From contig JAWUZG010000297.1 of NCBI GenBank assembly GCA_036785705.1, positions 124,001 through 188,000 of the forward strand: 64,000 bases of DNA. Reading direction: 5' to 3'. Source of the DNA: Acanthornis magna (Eukaryota > Chordata > Aves > Passeriformes > Acanthizidae). Shown in pieces: positions 40,801-52,800 of the stretch; position 1 is the first letter of the stretch; each line of letters begins with the position of its first letter. A program made the translations under genes and the position numbers. The notes below the pieces were generated by a model. The model was not told the DNA's origin. It saw nothing but the letters and a program-made list of their open reading frames with translations, and did no database searches.

Positions 40801-43800
40801 ACATTACAGCTATAGAAGATATAACAAGGGAGATTTATCAAACACATAGTTTCTCAGTCTTTCTTTATCCAAATACCAGGAGGCCCATGTAACCTGTTTG
40901 TGGTTTCTATTATGCAGCTATGTGCAAAAAACCAAGATATGTGGCATTTACAATTATTTCACCCTCTGACAGTTAACTACCTAGTTACTAACTACCTCTG
41001 CCTACACAGAGAGTAAGAACTGCTGCTCAGAAAAGCAAGCAGGGGAAATACACTAGAGTGAAGCACACAATTCTTAATGTCTATGTGGAACTTTGTTATG
41101 ATAGAACCATTTCCAGGTGCTGAAAGAAATCTCTTGCCAAGCGTGGGAGGGGCCAATGCATGAGCAAGACCATTGAGCCAACAACACAGGGACACCAGCC
41201 TACTAAACTTGTGAAGATACAAGAGAAATGGCTGTTGGTTTATCAGAGCTTTTCACAGACTGAGACAACCTGGAACAGACTCATGCAGGTCAGTTTTCTA
41301 GGAAATGGACTTTCAGTCTTACCTTAAAGAGTGAAAGAAATAGTCCGTCTGTGCTTTTAAACATTGCCTCCAGATTGTGCACAGCATGTTTGCAGCTGCA
41401 AATTAGGCACAGCTTGGAGGAACTATTCATAGACTCCCTAGGAAAGTTCCTGGCCAGTGCCAGACAGGCTAAACCTTCATCAATAACATGGCTGAGGGGA
41501 GGAAGAAAGGGCTGCCACCTCTGAATTCAGACCAAGAGCAGAACACCTGAGACAGGCTTCTACAGCGCCCAGCCCTGTGCAGCTGCAGGCAGACACTGAG
41601 GTCCCCGTGCATTCCGTGCAAAATGCCAATTCCTTTTGCATAGGAGTCTGCTTCAGATGTTCCGTTCTGCCCTCTGAAGACATTCATCTCTACACCCACC
41701 CTACAGAGACTAAACGTTTAAGTTAGGCTCTTAATACCAAGAATGTAATACCCCCAAAAGGGCACAATTTAAAGCATTCCTACTGCTGGAGCAGGATATA
41801 GCTACCTGGTGATGGAGATGAAAGCTAAGTTGCTAGGTGGGAACTCATCACAAGGCATGGCACGAATCAGAGGAAGAAGCACATCTGTCCTCCAACCATT
41901 CTATTTAAAATTACTCTAGGATATCAAACTTGGGCATGTGAAGACTGCAAAACAAATAAAACTGAATGCAGTATTTAATCTAGTATCTTACATAACTGAT
42001 CTTTGAATTAGAAGTGAACCTTTTGAAAAGTATATATACTCCTACATTTTAGAATACAATAAATCGTCTTCTAGCTGTCCCTACATGCATTTGGTTGTTA
42101 CTAGTTTAGAAAAGAGCTTTCAAAATCCAAAGGAAAAAAAACAAATTAAAAAAAACCCTCCCCAAATCCAAACTACAAGGCAAAAAAAGAATCTATTCCT
42201 TCAAGTCATAATAAAATATTGAAACATAATGTTATCTTACCTTCCAATTTCCTACTAACAATCCTGGATTCAGACTGAAGAGCTGGACAAGCTCATCGGC
42301 ACCAACTGCTACACTGCTTTCAGTCACGTTAGCAAGACTGTATTCAGCAATCAAGGCAAATCAACGAGGTCTTTGGAAAGAACACGCAGAATGCAGGAAA
42401 AAGGCTATGTCTCCTTATTCATGTAAAAGTTCAGCCTAATTTCATTTTTAACTGACTGGCTTAAGTCTGAGCAACAGCACAGGATGAGAATGGTTTTGAA
42501 AGCGTTTGGCATGCAGAGCCATAAACTATACATTCAAACAACTACAGTGCACTAGCAGGATCTCAACCCCTAACAAGAAAAGAAGCAAAACCACTATATG
42601 ATCTTCTAAAACACTCTTAAAAAAAAAGAACTTATGTGCTTGCCCAATTTTTCAAAATACCACAGAATTACTTTCCAATTCATTTTTGATACTTTATTGG
42701 TACTAGATAGAATCACTGAACATTTATCAGTGTCAAGCAAGCTACTAAGGTAAATTTTTCTTCCACAGAAGCAAAATTCAAAGGAAAGGACCAAATTGCA
42801 CATATAATAAATTGTTTTTCTTAGAGGAAGCCTTCCTTTTTCAGAATTTTTTTTCTGCCTACAATTTTGCCTACAATTAAAGCCATTTAGCTCCAAAACA
42901 CTCCTAAATAAAAGTTCATGGACAATCTTATGAACCAATGATGCATTAAAAAGAAAGAGCAGAAAGCAGAGTTTGCATTACCTATTCAGAATGAAGAAAG
43001 AAGTCTTTCTCAAACCCTTTTCCAACTTAGGCTCTTATCATATCCAAAACAGTTCCTAGATTTCCCAGCAGTATCACTGTAGTATCACCAGGGATGGAGC
43101 ATCCACGACCTCCCCACACAACCTGTTCTAGTGTCTCACCACCCTCACAGTAAAAAGCTTCTTCCTAATCAACCTCAACCCTTTCCATCTTTAAGTCAAT
43201 CAGGCTCATATTAATACAGGAACATTCCTAAACTCCCTGCACTACTGCCTTACGGTCTTAACACGGATATATTGAAATTGGTGAAACCACTCCTTTCATC
43301 TATATTCACAATCTCTAAAAACTTACAGTTCTGTGAAATAAATACACCGACTGCCTGCAAGCTTTTATTTTTTTAATAATTTACTACATATGAATCATCA
43401 TCTTGGTAAAACAACTACATTTCCCACATAATTTGACTGCAAGACTTTTTCAGCTGACTTTATACAAAAGCTTTCTTTTGATTTATTTATTTTTCAAGCA
43501 AATAGTTTGCTTCTGCTTGAGGAACCAGGTGTTTTGTAGGTGAACAATTCCCTCTTTTCAGAGCTCTGTGACTAGGGGCTTTGTGTAAGAAGCGTGTAGC
43601 TGATACTGCACATAATGTACACATAGACTCCAGATGTGTGCAGAACTCCTTAACAGCAACCAAACACCTCAAATAGACACTTTTCATTTCAGTATCTTCT
43701 CAGAATATAATGAAAAAAACCTATTGTACACACTTAAGCTAAGAAACAATAAATATGCTGTGGACTGGTGTTTTTATATGCATGTACTGAAGACTGCACA

Positions 43801-46800
43801 CATAGTTGAACACCAAGTTCCATAAACTCACACACACACCTATCAGACACAAAATAAATTTTAACAACATAGATTACCTGACTGTAGCCACATAAATATT
43901 GATGGCATTTTCCAAGCTAAGTTTCTCACAATAAATTCTCCTAGATTTACATGTTTCTTTCATGCTCATTTGTGTCTATGCCTTAAACCCAGCTTTCCAA
44001 GTCAGGACCTCTCAGCCTGAATATCACATGCCAGTACCTACATTAACCTATGAATTAATGCCATAGCTTGTTGGATTATGCTATTTGCTGCCTTTTCAGG
44101 TGTGGCAACCTGGTTCAGGAACGGCACGGCGGCCAACCCCCAGCCGCTCGGGCCATCAGCTCACAGACACCAATGTGGTGGACGGCAAATGGCATTTATT
44201 GGTGATTAGCACTGCATTATATAACTTTGGTTACAACGTCACACCGGTCTGCTTACATCATAAACTAAACGCTATTGGCTACCTGGGGAGGGGTCCTATC
44301 TTTCCGTACAGCACGACATCTTCCGACTGCCACACCCTACCTACCCACAGCTATTTCTTGCTAAAAAGCTCTACCAATGAAGAGAAGAATATAGGAAGAA
44401 ATACTACAGGGAGGCTTTCTAACAACGAGTTAACTTGTTGAGTCAAACCAATGTCAGACAGCTCCTACAGACACATTATCCACCAGTCACACCCAAAAAA
44501 TCTTCAAAAATCCTCAGTTAAAACTCACCCCTTCTTTTTGGGAGGTCTGCCCAGAGGAGGAAGCAATGGTGTAACTCCATACAGTTTTAGGGTTGACAGG
44601 ATGTCTAAGCACAGCCAGTCTCTACCATACCAAAGCACGGTAACTGATGTGTCCTTAAACGATAGCTTTGGCTTCTCCATTACATGTTCTTTTCCATTTT
44701 TGTCCTTCAGTGCAATTACCCAACTCAAGCCAGAGACACTGTTATTCAGGAATTGAGAGGGGAGAGGGGTGTTTAAAACAAAATTCCCAAAGTGACAACA
44801 GTTAAACTATGCTTTCAACAGTTTTATATTTCTACTAACTGCTACTTATGTTCCTCAGTTTCAGCAATTTCTAGATTATCATCGTATCTTCCCATTTTAT
44901 AGCTCTATTTCTATAGCCCCAAGCCATTAATATTTTGTACATTCTTCTCAAGTAAATCTCTTTGTGACAAGGCATTGCTTACTTCATAGCTTCTTTGCTC
45001 ACAAATGGAAGACCTGTATAAGGATCTAGAGGTTTAGCGAGAAGCATTACTCTCGTTTTGAAGGCAGATGTCTGTTTGAAGATGGATTCATTCTTCCAGT
45101 ACCCAGGGTTCTTATCATGTAGAGCATCACAGTCCAAAGAAACAGTTTCTGGTTGTTTAGGCTTCATTTTCCACATTGTCCATTTTGGTTGCAAAGCACT
45201 GGAATAGAGTTTCAGCCAAAGTCCACTGAAAATAAAAATAGAATGAAGAGGAATAAATTTCAAGAACAGTCACTCAATTTTTATACACACATCTCAGCTA
45301 CCACCAAGCTGAAATGTTAGCACAATGTTAGCATAATGTTAGCACAAAAACAGTCTTGTCTGCCTTCTTCAAAATATGGGATCCAGGATGAAGCTCAGCG
45401 ACAGCAGAGCCATAGTCAGCAATGGAAGTGAAAACTGATAAAGGTTAAGCAGTAAATTTTGAAAATTCCACCCCAAAACAATGATGCATCCTCCTCACAG
45501 AAAATCAGCTAGTGGAGAAAGTGTTTTAATACCTTTTATTCAACAAAGGTAATCTGTACACTTCAAGTTTCTCACACAGATACAGCAGAAAGTGGAGTGG
45601 AGGAGGACAATCAGATTCACACCTTTGCTTGGTGTTACCAGAGTCACGTCAATCCCTTCTTCACTCTTTGGAAAAGCTCAGAGAAGACATGACTTTCTGA
45701 AGACAAAGAAACATGTGACAGTAATGATGGGTTCATCTCCTTCACGCCAGGAAAACTAAGAGGTCACATTTCAGCCCTCTAGGACATTTCAGTATCTCTA
45801 GGACAGTTCATGGAATACTGAATACAGGAACCGACAAGAATTCCAACAATAATCTGTGAATGCAGGTTTCCAGTAAGTTTTCTAATTTTAAAGTGCCAGA
45901 CATACACTTTACATAACTGCACTAAAGAAAATTAATGGGAAGGGCAACAAATTCTCAAGAGACATTTTCTACCATTAATTGGCAAGACTACCTTTACCAA
46001 TCCTCACTCATCCCCAGGCAAACTTAGGCTGCTATGCTTTGTATTGCATTTTGCCCTCTCCTGAAAGCATTCAAGGACTGAATCCATCCCACATTGCCTC
46101 CTACCCACAACAAAGATATCAGACACTTCTCTTTTAAGACCAGGAAAGGCAACCAAGTTACCAGATAGCACAAAACATTTCTGATGGAGAGGGGAAGTTC
46201 TTTTTTAACCCCAAAGTGGTTTAGAACTGTCCGGCAATGTAAACAAAGGAGAGATGTGCTTGACATACAATCATTGGGGGAAATTGAGCTATCATCCAAC
46301 TGGTCCTAATCAGCCTAAAAAGTCCAGTAAAATAACCTGCTATGAAAGTCTCCTGTTAACTAGAAACCCCTCCCCAACTCCCCCTCCCCTCCATCCTTTC
46401 TTTCTTGGAGAGAGATACTCCGCATCTTACTCTATGATGCTGAAAAGACAGCGCTTAGCAGTAGGCATTTCCTGCATTTTGAAGTTACAGATTCAGCAAT
46501 TTAGCTGACTGAAGACAGACTCATCACAAATACCTACCATCCTTGTCCTCACTCTCAGTTATATATTGCTTCTTCCTTTCCAAAAACAGTGCTGTGCAAC
46601 CAAAGAAATTAGTTCAAGCTCAAAAATTCAGTTAGGGTAGGGAGACAGAGGAGAAAACGAACGAGGACCTGGAATCACAAATGTTTAGGAAAGTATCACT
46701 GCCCTTTCATCCTCAAGTCCCATTTGTGCACATTTTCTAATCTCTGTTGAGAGTAGAAAATGGAAGCAGACATCATCGAGATGGAGGCAAATAAATCATC

Positions 46801-49800
46801 CTGCCCTGAGCAGCCACAGTGATTTCATCCTGCCTTACCACCCTGAAGTGGAAAATGCATACTAAGATAATTTGTGTCAACTATGCAATTTTTATCCACA
46901 CTGACCTGCTGACAATCTCAAAACATACATCTGGATTACAGTCTTCCCTTTAAATTCATCGGTTCTAAAGGTGTCAAAGCCAACGTAAACCAATTGACTG
47001 TATAAGTTTTGGCAAATAAGGGAAAACGGATTCATACTGGATGCAGCAACTTCCTATACAGGAAGACATTTTCTCATTCAAACAACACTAATGCAGTACA
47101 ATCCTAGAAAATCAAAGGATACTCAGACATCCTAGTTATCACATATCAACCCGGGTCTCTCCTCCTTTTCCTTTCACAAAATTGTCGTGATACCGGTAGG
47201 AGCAATTGGTGTACTCTGTATAAGCAATCCTTAGACAAAAAGTGTCAGTATTTATCTTCATCTCTTTGGTTTCAATTTAGAAATCACCAAAATTTGACCA
47301 ACAGAGCAACAGATAAAAACCACTAGTGAATCATTTGATTGAATCAACCCCTCTACAAAAACCTGATGAAAGAACTAAATAAGCAGAACTTCAAAATGGT
47401 GAAAGCTATGACCATTCCACAAAGCTACTGGTGACACACAAGTTAGGATCACTCGAGCAGAAAAGTTTGTGCAAGTGCATGTGAATACAAACAAATATAT
47501 GCAAGTTTTAAAACAAAAAAAAAGTGCTAATAGCAACATTTCAAAGCACTGGATTTACTTTTTGCCTCATAACTCCCATTAAACAACAGGGCTTGCACAG
47601 CTAGAATTCCATGCAACACATCCTGTGGGCTATGCAGTGCAATTTCGGCAGAGTAACTGCACACAGGTACAAGCATCAGTGCTCTGGCATCAGAGAAACT
47701 AAATTAGAAAGACTCATAACTCAGATAACTACAACTGGGGCATGACTGAAACCTTCCCTCTTCCTTACTGGTCACTGGCCAGGTCATAGAAGCGCTTATT
47801 CACACAACCGGCAGACAACAGGGACACAGGATCCAAATAGGAAAATACCTTCAGCAGCATTTCTGATGGCATGCTGGGAAACAAGAGAGGAATACTGTTA
47901 CACTTGCCTGCAAACTCCGGAAACTGCAATGGCAGAGAATTTTAATTTCAAACCAGAGAAAAACAGAAGAGGTGGAAACCAGCAGCTTGTAAATAGATGA
48001 ATCAAAAATCACCTGAAGAGGAATCAAAAGTCACCTGAAGAGTTAAACTGGAATTTGGGTTCTATTTTCAGTCTCCAGTATGTGGCATTTGCCTAAAATA
48101 ATTAATCAAAACTTATTCAAGTGGCATAGCACTATTACATGAAAAGTTATGGGTTTGCATTTTCATTAAACTTTGTTAACTTTAACCCAATTTGCCATGA
48201 AACTACCTCATTTAGCTTCAGTTTCTTATTGCTCGTACCGTGACTTTAACATTTATTCCACAACGACCAGCTTTTCCAAAACTGCAGATATATTCACTCT
48301 CCCTCTTGACTGTGGTGTCCCATCTCAAGATGCACCAGGACAGAAATGATCATGCTCTACCTCATCATAATCTTCAAACGCTATGTGCTCAGGGGTCTCG
48401 CACAATTCTCATTTATGTCAAAAGAAAGATGTGAACTTCAAAGCAAGAGCCAAGTGGCATCCTGAAAATGTCAATGTCTCTGTGCCTCTGGAAAGCTTTG
48501 GAAAATGAAAGCACCAGTCTAAGCCTGACAAGCAGAACATACCCTGGAGATGAGCCAACATGGTTTTTGTATTAACAGATAGAAACCTCGTACCATTTGA
48601 GCAGTACCTTGTAACTACACAGAGTTTAAAATACATGGATTTTATACTTTGATTTTCTCAAGCGTTGATTACGGTCAAATCACTGCTGAAAATACAAGGT
48701 GCTGTGAAAGTCAACACCCCAGGTGTGGCTCTCGTCCTTTTACTACTGTTATTTGCAACACTTGATTTATAGCATTATTTCAGAAGCAGAGAGCTTTAAA
48801 GAGTAGCATGATAATGCCAATACCTCAATGATTGTATTACATTCAGAATCTTAGTTGCATAAACATAGAGACAATGTGCCAAAACTTTCAATATGCCAAC
48901 ACTTCCACTCTTCCACTCTTACTCCTTGTGTAAAGACATACTCACCTCTCAATGCACGCATTTGGTTTTGGTTTTATGGTAGGTGTCGAATACAGACTTT
49001 TAATTCCAGCATTTTTGGTCTCAGAGCATTCCCCAGGCCTGGCAGCAAAGGTCCTTAACCTAGTTGTAAGAAAGAAAAGCTGTTAAGAGTCACATATCTA
49101 CAAAATGAAGAAATACGCATCCTGTGCAAACCTAGACAGAACATTTCAACCAAGGCAAGATTCGGGGAATACATCATATGGCAACTCAGTACTAGCAGTT
49201 CACTGATTTGAACAACTATGCCCAAGTTAAAATACCTGGCATCAGGAAGATTCAGATTTAAACTCACAGCTGTCATTCCTGTGATTCATCTCTCACAGTG
49301 GTCAGAAGGGAACAGTGTCACTCCCCCAAATCACTTTGAATCCAGCAGAGATCTGTTACCTTTAGACAGCTGCACCACTGTGGGCACCACAACCAACCTC
49401 AACACAGGCCCCTCCAGCAAGTCAAACTCACTGATTAATCCTCTTTTTTACAGCATTACTCTAGAGACGTTTTTGAGCCATCCAACTTTACTAAGCTATT
49501 AAAAGATACCAAATACCTTGAAACTTCCTCAAAAACTGTTGAGGTTCAAAAAGAGTTTCCTTGAATACATAACAGAATCATACATGAAACAAAGCTGAAG
49601 TCTCATTTCAGATCTTCCCCAGCTAAAATACTCAAAATCTGAGAGATAAGCGTTATTTCCACAGGCAAACAGATATCAATGTTTTTATAGCTCATCAGTG
49701 TTGCAAAATGTGGAATATGTAAAATTTTCTTAAGAAATTATGTTCTTTGATGTTTGATCTTTGTGTACTTTCAAGCCTAAACAGCTTGGAAAGGAGATTC

Positions 49801-52800
49801 AATCCATGAAAACAGAGAGCAGCTCGGGGATGTCCAGATGCTAGAAAGACAAATTATTTGGTGGTAGAATTGCTTTGTTAAGGTTTAGGGCTTGGCATGC
49901 TTCAATAAATTCACACCTAGGGGGAGGTTAACAAAGCTTGGGAAGAAGGATGCCCACAGACGGTGCACACAACAAATGCAGATTTACAGGCCACACGAAC
50001 ACCTGGAAGAACTCCCAAGATAAGGGAAAAACTTCTAAAACCAACTCCTGAAATCAGCTCCAACTTCCCGAAGTGTGAACTTGCAACCACTGACCCAAGA
50101 AACTCAGTGACACAAAAGAAGAGAAAGAGAAAGAGCATGTGGACTAATTAGCATGAGAAGCAAGAGAATCATTAAACAATGGAAGACAGAATACTAACTA
50201 CTCAGAAAGTTATGTAAGTTGTAGCCAATAAAAATGAATTTTTTCCTTTGGTAAATTGTATGAGATAGTAAAAAGCTTTGATAGTTGGTGTGCTGGCTTT
50301 GTAGGATTTGCCACCCAGCACTCCCTCTGTGCAGAACTGTAAATATTTGGTAAAATACCTCAGCTCTGTGTGTGGACTGGCCTCTGGCACAGCAGCGTGA
50401 AAGAACCTATTTTGGTAACATTAGCACATCACAGTTTGGAGAGAAAAGAAAGGAACTTTGCATATTTCTAGCACAAATTCTTACAATCCAACTGGTCACA
50501 CAAGTTTTCCCAAGTTTTCCCAAGTTTTCTGCTAGGAAGGACTTTGTAGGCTGTAATTGCAAATACTGTCATGAATCCACATAAAAATATGGAGATAGAG
50601 TTTCAATTGTAAATCAAATCCTCATGCTTCATACCCACTGATGCCACCGAGCAGACAGAGCTCCCCATTCTCTGCATTATTGATGTTTTAAGTTGCCAGC
50701 AGACTTTGCAACACCTGCTCAAATCAGCTCTGGGTTTCTAGGCAACCAATCAATATGGGGGGAAAACACCTAATTTTGAAGTATTTGGGTACCATGTACC
50801 TTTAATGCACACTGCTCTTCGTTTAAGATTCATTTAGGCTCAAAGAAAAACAGAATCGAAAGAAATTAACAACTCTGGTCTACATTGTCAACTGTGCTAT
50901 GTAAAAAACAAAAAACAAAACAAAACAAAACAAAGAAAAAACAACCAAGAAAACAACAAAACAACAAAACAAAACAAAAACCAAACAAATGACAAACAAA
51001 AACCAAAATACCCCAAATACAAAACAACAAAAAAAAAAAACCAAAAACAAAAAAAAACAACAAAAAAAAAAAAAAAAAACAAAAAAAAAAAAACCAGAAA
51101 AAAACCCACCAAAAAAAAACCAAAACAAAAAACCCCCCCACCAAAACAACCAAGACATTTTAGTGTGAATTGTTATAAACATAACAAAAAGACATGCACA
51201 TTTCAGCTTGGGTGCCAGCCACTGATAGACCAACTAAATTAACAACTACAAAACAGTAGCCATATAACAAACACAACCTGGTGCTCAAACAAGGGTTTTA
51301 TTCATGCATGATTATCAAGAAGTACACTTAGATGATAAGGCACCAACAAACTGTATTTTTCAAAAGCCATTAAAGGGATTTAGAGACCCAAGCTGTGTTC
51401 AACAGCAGCAGAGCTCTCACTTCTGGACGCTCCAGAGCAGCAAATCCCAGGCTGTTCTGCTCTGAATCCATGCTGAAAGCAGAGAGTGTGGGCACACTCT
51501 ACAGGGACACAACTCCACAGACTTCAGGCACAGCAGTAACTCAGATAACAAGCTGGATTTTGGATTTTAAAACCCACTACCTTAGACAAGCATAACCTGC
51601 ATTGCCTCTATTCAGTCCTCCTTGCTCATTTGAACCACTGCCCTCTCTTCTTCACTCCAGGGAGAAATACCTGAGAAAAGAAAAATTTTGCCCACACATG
51701 CTTTGAAAACTTTAATGCAATATCTATTCCTTTTGTAAGTTGCAGTTAAAAAAAAAAAAAAAAGCTGAACTTTTCAATCTTCCAAAACAAAAATATTCTC
51801 AAGGTGTGAAGAAACAAACAGCAAACTCAATCCACAAATTACTTTTCAAGTACTGTGTGTGCTAAGATTTTAAATTAGCATTAACAAAATGCTTTTACAT
51901 TGCATTGACAAAGCTTGGGCAGATAAGTCAATGAGAAGAAAGTCAATGAGAGCTGTTACATCCGCTCTTTACAGACTTCTAGAACAACTGAGAGGCTCTT
52001 ACTTAAGAAGCACAACTTCAATTGCTTTTTCATTAGCTTTCAACCTGTGGGGCTCAGTTTTTTGTATCAATAGTTTCACTTTCACACCCCATAATATTTG
52101 CAATGTGCCTTGGTTTTTTGATGGTCAGCAAACAATTGTCTTTCAAGTAACATTTCAAACCATGTAGCTAAAGTTTCAAGTAGTGAAAAACCTGTCACCT
52201 CCAAATGTTAAAATATACCTGCGGATAAACAGAAATGACAATAATAGTTTGACATGGGTTGGTTGGGTTTGTTTTTTTTTTCCCCTCAGCTAACAATTTC
52301 AGTCTCTTTAAAAGGTGGATATTACCCCAATCCATTTACAGGTTAAAAAGAAGAAAAAAAAACCCAAAACAACAAGGAATGGAACTGCTATGAAACCCAA
52401 GGTTGTACACATGGGTTAGCAGAAAAATCTGCCTTCTAAACTCTGCCTCTAAGATTGACACTTTAAAATTTGGAAGCCAAACCTGTACTGTAAGAATTAC
52501 GGTAATCACACCTTCCATAGTGAAAACCTCCTATTTATTACAAAGGCCCGACTGCCCTGAACAGAGTAGCCACTGAACTAACCTGTACTTTGTGGATGCT
52601 CATTATAGTACCTCCTCCAAGCTGAAGGACATAGCGAAGGTTAAGCCCTCCTTTCCCAGGCACAAAAAGGTGTTAAACCCAGGCCTCCCTGCTCCTGCGT
52701 TTTCCCATTCCGAGGTCACCTCCATAGGGCCAGGGAGAGCAGAGCACCATGGCCACGAAGGTGTGTACACGACCACAGCCGTGAAGAGTTTAGAGCTAGA

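Noticed and set aside
41480..41683. Minus-strand frame containing KELAF, considered as FBXO15 exon 7
   Set aside because: Only five residues resemble human, no suitable donor was found, and the phase does not join exon 8. The 41806-41900 segment fits better.
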